From NCBI GenBank assembly GCA_936908745.1, contig CAKZFX010000011.1:186001-250000 (forward strand): a stretch of 64,000 nucleotides of DNA. Direction: 5' to 3'. Source of the stretch: an uncultured Chitinophagaceae bacterium (lineage in GTDB: Bacteria; Bacteroidota; Bacteroidia; Chitinophagales; Chitinophagaceae). Shown one piece after another: positions 41,015 through 49,563 of the stretch. The notes beneath the pieces were generated by a model. That model worked only from the letters and a program-made list of their open reading frames with translations. It was not told the DNA's origin and did not search any database. The number at the start of each line of letters is the position of its first letter. The stretch's first letter is position 1. Position numbers and translations under genes: made by a program.

Positions 41015-41631
41015 AAAAAGCCGATTGAGAGCAAGGTATAAAGAAAGATATTCAGAATGGAAACTATGTGCTGAAAACTTTTTACAATGAACGGCACTTT
41101 TGCCCACACATTAATAAATCCATACAAGGGAAAACCGCAGCAGCAATAAAATAAAAGCCCCGAGCATATCCAGAAAGCAGGATTCCGTTTCAGGTCAACG
41201 GCACGGGCATGACGGAATAGTTCAAAAAAGTAATATATACAGAAGAATACGATCAGCAGGAGCCCTAAAGAATAAGTAACGGTATGCAACACATTTTTTC
41301 CTTGTATAAAAAGGATATTGACAACAGCCGCTATCATATAAGCAATGATGGTTCCCCAGATGATGCGTTTGGCTGTTTTGTTTTTAACGATAGCGCTTAA
41401 GATGAATAAATAGTAACACACCCAGAATACCGAGAAGAAATTATACATACTGATATTCGCTCTTCCCCTCATGCCCATGTATAAACCTATCAGTTCTATC
41501 ACCAGCGTGATAAGCAGGATTGGCGGAAATAATTTCAGGTATTGCAATTCTTTTACCGTAGTGCGGTATACGGTCAGGCTGATCAGAAAGCAGGCAGCCA
41601 TGAAGTACATATAGAGCTGATCGAAGGACAT
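40981..41631 (-). CDS. multi-spanning membrane protein of a sensory operon
   Basis: A 216-residue integral membrane protein with about seven hydrophobic segments (e.g. LYMYFMAACFLISLTVY, PPILLITLVIELIGLYMGM, FWVCYYLFILSAIV, IIWGTIIAYMIAAVVNILF, SLGLLLIVFFCIYYFFEL, FWICSGLLFYCCCGFPLYGF, ILNIFLYTLLSIGFLC). Its 3' end overlaps the histidine kinase gene by 34 bases, so they are translationally coupled. It could act as the sensor part that the kinase lacks. Family not named with confidence; a 7TM signal-receptor-like fold is a reasonable guess. ATG at 41,631 is preferred to the TTG at 41,646. Confidence 0.8.
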   Translation of the reverse strand: MSFDQLYMYFMAACFLISLTVYRTTVKELQYLKLFPPILLITLVIELIGLYMGMRGRANISMYNFFSVFWVCYYLFILSAIVKNKTAKRIIWGTIIAYMIAAVVNILFIQGKNVLHTVTYSLGLLLIVFFCIYYFFELFRHARAVDLKRNPAFWICSGLLFYCCCGFPLYGFINVWAKVPFIVKSFQHIVSILNIFLYTLLSIGFLCSKTRKSSLS

Positions 41632-41663
41632 GGTGTAAAAATTCAAGTAAATGTAACAACCTT

Positions 41664-41692
41664 ACAATAAAAAAAAGCCCTTGCGGGCTTTC
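41664..41692 (-). terminator. intrinsic terminator of the gene at 41,707
   Basis: AAAGCCC and GGGCTTT form a perfect 7-bp stem with a TTGC/GCAA loop. On the minus strand it is followed by a run of eight T. It lies 15 bases after the stop at 41,707. Confidence 0.85.
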
Positions 41693-41706
41693 TTTTATTC
41701 AGCTTA

Positions 41707-42189
41707 TTAAGCAATGACGATACCGTCTTCGCCTTTATCAATAATCGTGATACCGATGCCTTCACCAGGATCACCATCACCTGTTTGACAGAACGGAGGG
41801 CAAAGATTGCCCATGTTGTAAGCCAGTATGGTTGTTTCTGTTTCAGACTGGATATACAGGTCTTTGTTAACAACACCGTTAGTGGTTTCTTTTTCTTTTG
41901 TGGCCACTAATACTACGGTTTGACGACCCGCATACAAAGGTTGTTTTTGGTAGTCTTTGTCATAAGCACCAAAGTATACTTTGATACCGTCGCCACCATG
42001 ATCTTTCACTTTTGCAAGAAATTCTTCGAGTTCTTCAACGCTGTACCATACGCTCAGCGAATCTTCTTTACCGAGGCGTTTTGAATTTTGTACCCAGCGT
42101 TCTTGTTTGTAGTTACGGATCACAGCGTCCACATGTGCTGTGTTGACTAGTTTTCCAGCTTTTACCGATTTTTTTTGAGTTGTGAACAT
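41707..42189 (-). CDS. conserved-looking hypothetical protein with CPPFC tail
   Basis: A 160-residue soluble protein with no signal peptide. Residues 18-85 (VDAVIRNYKQERWVQNSKRLGKEDSLSVWYSVEELEEFLAKVKDHGGDGIKVYFGAYDKDY) look like a compact alpha/beta domain. The end is unusual: NLCPPFCQTGDGDPGEGIGITIIDKGEDGIVIA, with a CxxxC and acidic-glycine repeats. I recognise the type as recurrent in Chitinophagaceae but without known function. It has its own AT-rich upstream region and a strong terminator, so it is a single-gene transcript, perhaps well expressed. A metal site at the Cys pair is possible. Confidence 0.75.
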   Translation of the reverse strand: MFTTQKKSVKAGKLVNTAHVDAVIRNYKQERWVQNSKRLGKEDSLSVWYSVEELEEFLAKVKDHGGDGIKVYFGAYDKDYQKQPLYAGRQTVVLVATKEKETTNGVVNKDLYIQSETETTILAYNMGNLCPPFCQTGDGDPGEGIGITIIDKGEDGIVIA

Positions 42190-42517
42190 AGCTTTTGGGG
42201 TTTTTAGTTGATTAAAGTGAGAACTGACCGCTAAGCTATCGTGGAGAAAAATAACAGCTATGTCACAAATGTTGTAAAATCAATTAATTAAAATATAATA
42301 TAATTTGTAATAAGAAAATTATCAGCATTTTGGGGTAAAAATATTAAAAAAAAACGGGGAAAATAAGTGTAAAATACCGTGAAAATATTGATTAAATATC
42401 CGTGTAAAAACGGGTATGGACGGGGTTAAAAAAGTGGAATGATATCCGTATTTCTCACGATACATAATAAGCTGTTTGAAGAGGGCTATCTACAATTTCT
42501 CTCTTTATTTTCATAGT
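42190..42517. other. AT-rich divergent intergenic region
   Basis: About 330 bases, very AT-rich from 42,240 to 42,420, between two divergent genes. It must hold both promoters, but no complete TTTG/TAnnTTTG pair is convincing. No gene, repeat family or structured RNA is recognised. Confidence 0.5.
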
Positions 42518-43000
42518 ATGAATAAATGCATAAAAACACTTATCACAGAGCTGGAAAACACATTAAAAGGCGAACCCTGGTATGGGAGGTCGGTCTACGA
42601 AATCCTGGATGAGGTCAATAAAAAGCAGGTTTTTATCAAACCCGCGGGCCAGGAACACTCACAGATCGAGTTACTCTACCATATGTATAACTGGGCCTTT
42701 TTTACAGCCAACCGGATCGCAGGCAAAAAGGATAGTGATCCCGCTACTGCGCATGTTGACTGGACCCCTATCGATCCCACTGTCCATAGCTGGAGCAAGG
42801 GCCTCAAACAGTTCAAAGCCGCCCATGCTGATATCATCAAATTATTGTCCAAAAAAGAGGATTCGTTTTTGGAAGAAAAAGTGGACTACCGTGATTATGA
42901 TTTCCAGTTCCTCATCAATGGACTGATGCAGCATAATATCTACCATCTCGGACAGGTAGCATATATCAGTAAACTCTTAGCACATACCCCCGCTAAGTAG
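42518..43000 (+). CDS. DinB-superfamily protein
   Basis: A 160-residue protein of the DinB/YfiT-like four-helix bundle superfamily, whose members often bind a metal with three histidines and act as thiol-dependent transferases or hydrolases. The metal ligands are visible: His in ELLYHMYNW (about 54) and two in MQHNIYHLGQVAY (about 140 and 144). The ATG at 42,518 gives a normal start. The longer frame to 42,476 begins at TTG without homology. It lies 36 bases before the comEC-like gene, possibly one transcript. Substrate unknown. Confidence 0.82.
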   Translation: MNKCIKTLITELENTLKGEPWYGRSVYEILDEVNKKQVFIKPAGQEHSQIELLYHMYNWAFFTANRIAGKKDSDPATAHVDWTPIDPTVHSWSKGLKQFKAAHADIIKLLSKKEDSFLEEKVDYRDYDFQFLINGLMQHNIYHLGQVAYISKLLAHTPAK

Positions 43001-43036
43001 TATTGCCCGGTTTCAGCGCTTGCAGTAATTTTTAGT

Positions 43037-45130
43037 ATGCAAGTTGCATCCGTTCCCTTCTTAAAGAAAGCGCCTTTTTTACGATTGTTGCCAGCACTGG
43101 CGGCCGGCATTCTTATGCATTGGTTTTTGCAACCCGGCAAAAATGTATGGTGGTGGCTGCTGACGACCGGTTTGCTGGTCAGTTGTTCGCTGTTTTTCCT
43201 GCGTGAGTTCCAGCGTTTGCGGTTTAGCTGGCTGAACAGTGTTGCCGTGGTACTGATCTTTACGGGTGTTGGTGGTTTATTGGCCTTTCAAAAAGACATA
43301 CGCAATACAAAAAACTGGATCGGTCATCTATACAAAGCAACAGATGGCCTGCTGCTGACACTGGATGAACCTTCGGTTGAAAAAACAAAATCCGTTAAAG
43401 CAAATGCCGTGGTGGATTTCATTCTCCGCAATGACAGTGCGATCAAAGTAAAGGGAACGATCATTGTTTATTTTAAAAAAGACAGCATTGTTCAGCAATT
43501 GGCCTACGGCACAAGGCTTATTCTTAAAAAACCATTGCAGGAAATAAAGAATGCCGGTAACCCGGGTGGTTTTGATTATAAACGTTATTGCCTTTTTCAA
43601 GGTATTACGCACCAGGTTTATTTACAACCCGGCGATTATGAATTCCTTGCCGATAAGCAAACACAATGGCTCAAACAGTTTATTTATGATACACGCAGCT
43701 ATGTCTTAAGCATACTTCGTAAGAATATCAGCACGCAAAAAGAACTGGGATTAGCTGAAGCCTTGCTGATTGGTTATAAAGACGATCTTGACCAATCGCT
43801 GGTGCAGTCATATACCAATACAGGCGTGGTACATGTGATCGCTATTTCGGGTTTGCATCTCGGCTTGCTGTATTGGTTATTGGTCCGGCTGCTGCGACCT
43901 GTTGCCAAACGAAAAAGAATAAAATGGCTGGCGCCTGTTTGTATTATTGCAGGACTTTGGTTATTTACGTTGCTGGCAGGCGCACAGCCTTCGGTCTTGC
44001 GTTCAGCCGTTATGTTTAGCTGCATAGTGGTGGGTGAAAATTTGGGACGGCGATCTTCTATACTGAATACACTGGCGTTGTCAGCCTTTATTCTTCTTTG
44101 TATCAATCCTTACTGGCTCTGGGACGTCGGCTTCCAGTTATCTTATGCTGCCGTCGCCAGTATTGTGTTGTTTATGCAGCCTGTTTACAACCTGCTTTAT
44201 TTCCCTAATAAGACGCTTGATTTTATCTGGAAGATGAATGCGGTGACGCTGGCAGCGCAACTATTTACCACGCCGGTCAGCATTTATCATTTTCATCAAT
44301 TTCCCAATTATTTCCTGCTGACCAATTTTGTAGCGGTTCCCTTGTCAAGTATTATCCTGATTGCTGAAATCCTGTTGTGTGTTGTTTCCTTTTGGGACTG
44401 GCTGGCAGCGTTGACCGGAAAAGTCACCAGCTTCCTGATCCGCATGATGAACAGTTATATCGAACAGGTGGAAAAACTTTCATTCTCATTGTGGAATGGC
44501 TTGCAGTTATCCATTTTGCAAACCGTACTGATCTATGTGTTTCTGTCGGCCATCGCTTATTGGTTATTGGATCGATCGAAAACCGCCTTGCAACTGGGAT
44601 TATTTGCTTTACTGGGTTTTGTTTGCCTGCGTAGTTATTCTTTTATAGAAAGTGACCGGCAAAAAAAGATCATCGTGTATAATGTACCGCAAAAACCGGC
44701 AATGGATTTTGTTGCGGGCAGGAACTATTTGTTTAGCGGCGATTCTTCATTACGAACTGATGGTTTTGAGCGAAATTTTCATCTCAACGCTTCACGTATT
44801 TTGCACCGGGCCCGTGAAGTTGACTCCATGGCTGCGTTGATTCAGCATGATAACAGCCGGTTATTTTTTGGTAAAAAGATAGTTATGATAAACACTTCGA
44901 CCCGTTTTCGGCCACCGGAACAAAAAGAAGTTATTGACCTGCTGATCATTTCCGGCAACCCGAAGTTGTATATAACCGATGCCAGCCGGGCTTTAAACAT
45001 CAAACAGGTGGTAGCCGATGGTTCTACGCCTGCATGGAAAACACGTTACTGGCAAGCCGATTGCGATTCCCTGCATATCCCATTTCATGATGTAAAGAGC
45101 AAAGGCGCTTTTGTGATGAGCCTCCGGTAG
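43037..45130 (+). CDS. ComEC/Rec2 family DNA-uptake channel
   Basis: A 697-residue membrane protein of the ComEC family, the inner-membrane channel for single-stranded DNA in natural transformation. Two helices at the start are followed by a DUF4131-like periplasmic OB domain (about 60-215) with the typical GGFDYKRYCLFQGI, then the Competence domain with about 8-10 helices (YTNTGVVHVIAISGLHLGLLYWLL, AGAQPSVLRSAVMFSC, LWDVGFQLSYAAVASIVLF, YFLLTNFVAVPLSSIIL). The C-terminal 180 residues replace the metallo-beta-lactamase domain of longer homologues with a reduced domain. No pilus or comEA gene is nearby. The purH promoter lies over its last codons. Confidence 0.9.
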   Translation: MQVASVPFLKKAPFLRLLPALAAGILMHWFLQPGKNVWWWLLTTGLLVSCSLFFLREFQRLRFSWLNSVAVVLIFTGVGGLLAFQKDIRNTKNWIGHLYKATDGLLLTLDEPSVEKTKSVKANAVVDFILRNDSAIKVKGTIIVYFKKDSIVQQLAYGTRLILKKPLQEIKNAGNPGGFDYKRYCLFQGITHQVYLQPGDYEFLADKQTQWLKQFIYDTRSYVLSILRKNISTQKELGLAEALLIGYKDDLDQSLVQSYTNTGVVHVIAISGLHLGLLYWLLVRLLRPVAKRKRIKWLAPVCIIAGLWLFTLLAGAQPSVLRSAVMFSCIVVGENLGRRSSILNTLALSAFILLCINPYWLWDVGFQLSYAAVASIVLFMQPVYNLLYFPNKTLDFIWKMNAVTLAAQLFTTPVSIYHFHQFPNYFLLTNFVAVPLSSIILIAEILLCVVSFWDWLAALTGKVTSFLIRMMNSYIEQVEKLSFSLWNGLQLSILQTVLIYVFLSAIAYWLLDRSKTALQLGLFALLGFVCLRSYSFIESDRQKKIIVYNVPQKPAMDFVAGRNYLFSGDSSLRTDGFERNFHLNASRILHRAREVDSMAALIQHDNSRLFFGKKIVMINTSTRFRPPEQKEVIDLLIISGNPKLYITDASRALNIKQVVADGSTPAWKTRYWQADCDSLHIPFHDVKSKGAFVMSLR

Positions 45131-45140
45131 CTTACCTTTG
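45110..45140 (+). promoter_or_regulatory. near-perfect promoter of purH
   Basis: TTTG (45,110-45,113), exactly 19 bases, then TACCTTTG (45,133-45,140). This is the best match to the Bacteroidota consensus in the window. It overlaps the last codons of the comEC-like gene and predicts a leader of about 65 bases. Confidence 0.8.
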
Positions 45141-45149
45141 CGGCCTGCC

Positions 45150-45168
45150 GGCGGATATTTTTTCCGCC
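45150..45168 (+). promoter_or_regulatory. hairpin in the purH leader
   Basis: GGCGGA (45,150-45,155) and TCCGCC (45,163-45,168) form a 6-bp stem with a T-rich 7-base loop shortly after the predicted transcript start. It may stabilise the leader or end comEC transcripts. No known purine riboswitch consensus is seen. Confidence 0.4.
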
Positions 45169-45212
45169 GCCTCTTTTAAACGATCCTGCCTGCCTTCTCA
45201 ACTAAAAAAACT

Positions 45213-46721
45213 ATGAACAAAAAGATTCAATCTGCACTTATTTCTGTTTTCTACAAAGACGGTTTAGATGATATTGTAAAATTATTAGCAGAGCACGGTG
45301 TCACGATTTACTCCACCGGCGGCACGCAAAGTTTTATTGAGAAACTGGGTATCAAAGTAACACCCGTGGAAGACCTGACCACTTATCCTTCTATTTTGGG
45401 CGGGCGTGTGAAAACATTGCACCCCGCGGTTTTTGGCGGCATCTTAGGAAAAAGAGAGGATGAAACCCATCGCAGCGAAATGCAGCAATACAATATCCCT
45501 GAAATTGACCTGGTGATCGTTGACCTCTATCCTTTCGAAGAAACGGTGGCTTCCACCAGCGATGAAAAGGCCATCATTGAAAAGATTGATATCGGCGGCC
45601 CTTCTATGTTACGTGGCGCTGCCAAAAATCATAAAGATGTGTTGGTAGTGGCAAGCAAAAATGATTACACTGAAATATTCAACATACTAAAAGAACAAGG
45701 TGGCGAAACAAGCCTGCAACAACGCAGAAAATTTGCGATCAAGGCTTTTGATGTGTGTACAGCGTATGATACCGCTATCTCCAACTATTTTCATGGTACT
45801 TCTTACCCGACCCCATTTAACAGGGAAGAAAAAGCGATGCGTTATGGTGAAAATCCACACCAGTCAGGCGCCTTCTATGGCAACCTGGATGAATTGTTTA
45901 ACCAACTAAATGGCAAAGAGCTTTCGTATAATAACCTTGTGGATGTGGATGCCGCGGTACAATTGATAAAAGAATTTACTGATACAACTACGTTCGCCAT
46001 TATCAAACACACCAATGTATGCGGCGTGGCACAAAGAGCTTCTGTAAAAGAAAGCTGGGACGCCGCTTTAGCGGGTGATCCTGAATCGGCCTTCGGCGGT
46101 GTATTGGTTTGCAATGGCACTATTGATAAAGCAACTGCTGACGCCATCAATGAAATCTTCTTTGAAGTATTGATCGCACCCGCATTTGATGAAGAGGCCT
46201 TGACTATCTTAAAATCAAAGAAAAACCGGATTCTGTTGCAGTTGCTGGCACAGCCCCCGGTAAAAGAACAATACAAATCTGTTTTAAACGGTGTGTTGAT
46301 GCAGGGCATTGATGAAGGCAATTATACGGAATGGAAAGAAGCAGGTGGAAGAGAAACAACAGCAGCGGAAAAACAAGACCTCGCTTTTGCCAATCTTATC
46401 TGCAAGCACTTAAAGAGTAATGCGATCGCATTGGTAAAAGATAAACAGCTTGTGGGCAAAGGTTGCGGCCAAACCAGCCGTATTGATTCATTGCGCCAGG
46501 CGGTAGAGAAAGCAAAACAGTTTTCATTTGATCTGAATGGTGCGGTGATGGCCAGTGATGCGTTTTTTCCTTTCAATGATTGTGTGAAACTGGGACATGA
46601 TGCGGGTATTACTTCTTTTATTCAACCCGGCGGCTCTATCCGTGATAAAGATTCAATTGACTATTGTGTGGAACATAAACTGGCAATGGTAATAACGGGC
46701 ATGCGGCATTTTAAACACTGA
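45213..46721 (+). CDS. purH: bifunctional AICAR formyltransferase / IMP cyclohydrolase
   Basis: PurH performs the last two steps of de novo purine synthesis: formylation of AICAR and ring closure to IMP. The 502-residue length is full. The N-terminal IMP cyclohydrolase (MGS-like) domain shows ALISVFYKDGLDDIVKLLAEHGVTIYSTGGTQ and GRVKTLHPAVFGGIL. The C-terminal AICAR transformylase domain shows MRYGENPHQSGAFYG, FAIIKHTNVCGVAQ, DPESAFGGVLVCNG and SDAFFPFNDCV...GITSFIQPGGSIRDKDSI. It has its own strong promoter and shares a stop/start overlap with the EamA transporter gene. Confidence 0.98.
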   Translation: MNKKIQSALISVFYKDGLDDIVKLLAEHGVTIYSTGGTQSFIEKLGIKVTPVEDLTTYPSILGGRVKTLHPAVFGGILGKREDETHRSEMQQYNIPEIDLVIVDLYPFEETVASTSDEKAIIEKIDIGGPSMLRGAAKNHKDVLVVASKNDYTEIFNILKEQGGETSLQQRRKFAIKAFDVCTAYDTAISNYFHGTSYPTPFNREEKAMRYGENPHQSGAFYGNLDELFNQLNGKELSYNNLVDVDAAVQLIKEFTDTTTFAIIKHTNVCGVAQRASVKESWDAALAGDPESAFGGVLVCNGTIDKATADAINEIFFEVLIAPAFDEEALTILKSKKNRILLQLLAQPPVKEQYKSVLNGVLMQGIDEGNYTEWKEAGGRETTAAEKQDLAFANLICKHLKSNAIALVKDKQLVGKGCGQTSRIDSLRQAVEKAKQFSFDLNGAVMASDAFFPFNDCVKLGHDAGITSFIQPGGSIRDKDSIDYCVEHKLAMVITGMRHFKH

Positions 46722-47737
46722 TGAATATTTTTGATTTTCATAAGACGATTGTGCAATCTTCTGCAGATTCGCTGCGAAAATTAGCTGTGTTCAACCCGCT
46801 GACCATTCATAAGAAAGGAACCCGCTCCAAAGCCATTTTTGCATTAGCCCTTGTTTGTTTTCTCTGGGGCACTACCTGGATCGCCAGTAAGCAAGGGGTG
46901 AAATATATTCCTGATGCCTTGCAGTTAGCCGGGCTTCGTCAATTTCTCGGTGGCATTTTCTACGTTGGTTTCTTTTTATACAAAGGCGCAAAATTGCCAA
47001 AGGGAAAAGAGTGGACACCCATTCTTGTATTAAGCTTCCTGAATTTTGTCATGAGCAATGGCCTCAGTACACTGGCCTTGCAGTATAAAATATCCGCTGG
47101 TCTCGGCGCTGTCATCGGCGCTATCTTCCCCTTATGGATCGTAGTGATTGGCTTGTTTGGTTCGGCTGCAAAAATCCCTGTGAAAGCCATTGCCGGTTTG
47201 CTGATCGGCTTTGCAGGTGTCTGTGTCATTTTCGCCGATCACCTGAAAGGCTTTTTAGACCCTGAATTCCGATGGGGTATTATTTTTTCCATTGCTGCTA
47301 CATGGACCTGGGCCATTGCCACACTATACACCAAGAAACAGGCGTTGAACTTTAATCCTTATTTCAGTTTGGGTTTGCAAATGGTGATCAGTGGCGTTGT
47401 GTTATATTCCTTTTCTGCTGCTACCGGCAGAGCTATCAGCATCGCCAGTATTCCATGGCAGAGCTGGGCGGCTATTGCTTATCTCGTGATCTTTGGTTCG
47501 CTGATCGCTTTTATTTGTTACTTATTTGCGTTGCAAAACCTGCCAACGGAACAGGCCTCTGTTTATGCATACATCAATCCCATTGTAGCCGTATTATTAG
47601 GGGCATTATTATTCCATGAAAAGATCAGTATTTATTTAGCGTTGGGTGGTCTTATCACTTTAGCCGGTGTTTATTTAGTCAATAAAGCGTACAAAGCTTT
47701 GCCACCGGTAGAACAACCGGAACCAGAAGGCGTTTGA
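46721..47737 (+). CDS. DMT family transporter (EamA domains)
   Basis: A 338-residue drug/metabolite exporter of the DMT superfamily with ten predicted helices in two EamA repeats. The first begins KAIFALALVCFLWGTTWIASKQGVKYIPDALQLAGLRQFLGG, with the typical LWG and R. The second ends QNLPTEQASVYAYINPIVAVLLGALLFHEKIS, the most conserved EamA signature. The ATG overlaps the purH stop as TGATG, so translation is coupled. This gives a 35-residue N-terminal tail that the family usually lacks. The pairing with purH suggests a nucleobase or amino-acid-like substrate, but this is inference only. Confidence 0.9.
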   Translation: MNIFDFHKTIVQSSADSLRKLAVFNPLTIHKKGTRSKAIFALALVCFLWGTTWIASKQGVKYIPDALQLAGLRQFLGGIFYVGFFLYKGAKLPKGKEWTPILVLSFLNFVMSNGLSTLALQYKISAGLGAVIGAIFPLWIVVIGLFGSAAKIPVKAIAGLLIGFAGVCVIFADHLKGFLDPEFRWGIIFSIAATWTWAIATLYTKKQALNFNPYFSLGLQMVISGVVLYSFSAATGRAISIASIPWQSWAAIAYLVIFGSLIAFICYLFALQNLPTEQASVYAYINPIVAVLLGALLFHEKISIYLALGGLITLAGVYLVNKAYKALPPVEQPEPEGV

Positions 47738-47741
47738 TCCC

Positions 47742-49049
47742 CTATTTTCCTTTTCCCAATCTACCTACGAACTTTTCGTAGACTTCTCTCCAGCCCTTGT
47801 ATTGTGTAGCTGTGCCTAAAAATGTATTGTGCCAGAGGGTGATCAGTAAGCCATTTACTTTCTTCACTTCGTTGTAATAATGCATCATTTCTTCAAAGGA
47901 TTCAGACGCACTTTGCTTTTGTTCAAAAAAAGAATTGGCTTCCATATAGCAAAATGGGAAGAGCTGCAAATAAGTTGCTTCGTCCTTTTCCAGATCATAC
48001 CAATAAAACGGAGAGGCAACAGAAGCACGGAACCCGTTGATGCTTCCATAGCCCATTGAGTAGTCTTCTTTTATTCCCGCATCTGTTAAATACCTGGATG
48101 TTTCCGGCAAAGTCAGCCGGATATAATGCTGTCTTGAAATAGTAACCGATTTACCTGTTATGTTTTCAAGCGTTTCTTTTTCTTTTTTAAGTAAAGAAAT
48201 GTCATCACCCGACTGCCATGAAGGATGCAAGCCGGTTTCATACTTTTCCGCATGTTGTTTTATTAAAGACTGCATGGCCTTAGCAGATGGCAGAATATTT
48301 TTATCGTATCGCCCATTCTTTGATGGCACTAAAAAGAAGTAACGGGGCTTTAACTGATGTTTTTCATGCAATTCATCCATCCATGCAAAAGCGTCATAAG
48401 GATCGTTTTGCTTACCGGATAACACACGCATTCTTTCCGCAGCTGCCTTCCATTGTCCTTTTAATAATTGTTTTGCAATGCCACCGATGCTGCGAACCCA
48501 TCCTTTGTTTTTATATGAATAGGCTTCATCAATATCATACGTCGGCAGAAAACGAAAGGCTGGCGATGGAAGGCTGACTAAAGGAAATTTACTTTTTATC
48601 CTTTCGGACAGCAACCCGATCCATTGGTTGACCAAAGGCTTGTCCAAAAAACCATTTTTAAATGCCAGCGAATTTTCATGTGCATAGCGGCCATACATAT
48701 CTTTTTCATGCGGCAGGTATTCTTCGTAGCGGCTTAATAAATAAAAAGAAGCGGAAAAAATGTCGAAAGGAAAATCGCCTCCTGTTATAAAGAATGCTTT
48801 GAGATTACTCGTCTCAAAAATATCAATGCTTTGCGGGCGGATGTCTTTTTCAGCCAGCAGCCCATGAGGCACGATCCATATTTCATCATCTTTTATCCGC
48901 TCGCTGCTATAATTAATACAAATGCCGCCAAACGACCGGAGTTCATTTTTATCATTGGTTATCGTATGCGCATTCAATTGAAATTCGTTGCAAATAAATG
49001 AAACGATGTATTCAAACCGGGGCGATATCGTGGGCGTATAAACCAGCAT
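47742..49049 (-). CDS. polysaccharide deacetylase-like family protein
   Basis: A 435-residue cytoplasmic protein related to the polysaccharide deacetylase (NodB-like) fold. The N-terminal half (about 1-160) resembles the DUF7033-type domain found ahead of it in Bacteroidota, with FFITGGDFPFDIFSASFYLLSRYEEY. The catalytic-like half starts at PTYDIDEAYSYKNKGW (the Asp pair of motif 1), continues with AEKYETGLHPSWQS (a motif 2 His) and ends with LLITLWHNTFLG. The deacetylase motifs are imperfect, so activity is uncertain. Substrate unknown. It ends 4 bases from the EamA gene stop. Confidence 0.75.
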   Translation of the reverse strand: MLVYTPTISPRFEYIVSFICNEFQLNAHTITNDKNELRSFGGICINYSSERIKDDEIWIVPHGLLAEKDIRPQSIDIFETSNLKAFFITGGDFPFDIFSASFYLLSRYEEYLPHEKDMYGRYAHENSLAFKNGFLDKPLVNQWIGLLSERIKSKFPLVSLPSPAFRFLPTYDIDEAYSYKNKGWVRSIGGIAKQLLKGQWKAAAERMRVLSGKQNDPYDAFAWMDELHEKHQLKPRYFFLVPSKNGRYDKNILPSAKAMQSLIKQHAEKYETGLHPSWQSGDDISLLKKEKETLENITGKSVTISRQHYIRLTLPETSRYLTDAGIKEDYSMGYGSINGFRASVASPFYWYDLEKDEATYLQLFPFCYMEANSFFEQKQSASESFEEMMHYYNEVKKVNGLLITLWHNTFLGTATQYKGWREVYEKFVGRLGKGK

Positions 49050-49151
49050 GGCTGTTTCCGTAAACGAATATAGTTATCAGCCGCAAGAATCTGTAATCAC
49101 TGCCAACCGAATGCCACTACCTTACGTCCTGCTTTGACCAACTGGCTGCCG

Positions 49152-49484
49152 GTGCGTTTTTTTACCACCATATTACTTATGCTTTCCTTTGCATTATCCC
49201 AATATGCAAAACAGTTAAGCTATATGGAATGCCGGTTAAGCAATAGCTGGAAACCGGCATCCGTCCGCTGCGATTGTGAAAAAAGAATAGAGCCGGGCAA
49301 AACAGCGGCTCCATCTCCTCTTACAAAAGTCCATTCTCACCTGCATTTGGATGATTTCTTTTTTGCCCGGCAAATAACAACAACGGAAGCTATTTCTAAA
49401 ATAATTGTCAGTTTGACAATTATTTATTCTGCTAAAGAAATGTCCGGGTTTCTTGCGGCACCTTTTCAGCCACCACGGGCATAG
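49152..49484 (+). CDS. small exported protein with MECRxxN...CDCEK motif
   Basis: A 110-residue protein: a short hydrophobic signal or anchor (RFFTTILLMLSFALSQYA), then LSYMECRLSNSWKPASVRCDCEK, a Pro/Lys region and a His-rich HSHLHLDDFFFA, with a second hydrophobic segment near 80-95. The spaced Cys pattern with CDCEK and the H-x-H-L cluster look like a metal-binding small membrane protein. Similar small proteins occur in Sphingobacteriia-type bacteria beside TonB receptors, here apparently without such a receptor. GTG at 49,152 is preferred; TTG at 49,134 in frame is possible. A copper- or zinc-handling role is a guess. Confidence 0.55.
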   Translation: MRFFTTILLMLSFALSQYAKQLSYMECRLSNSWKPASVRCDCEKRIEPGKTAAPSPLTKVHSHLHLDDFFFARQITTTEAISKIIVSLTIIYSAKEMSGFLAAPFQPPRA

Positions 49485-49563
49485 CTCCATACGACCTATT
49501 GTTTATGTATAGTTATTTGCTATGCAATGGCCTCCTGTTTCTATAATCAACTAAAACTATTAT

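Noticed and set aside
45139..45152. CGGCCTGCCGGCGG in the purH leader as another copy of the mobile palindrome
   Set aside because: It matches too few positions of CCTGCCTGTCGGCAGACAGG and is better read as part of the leader hairpin.
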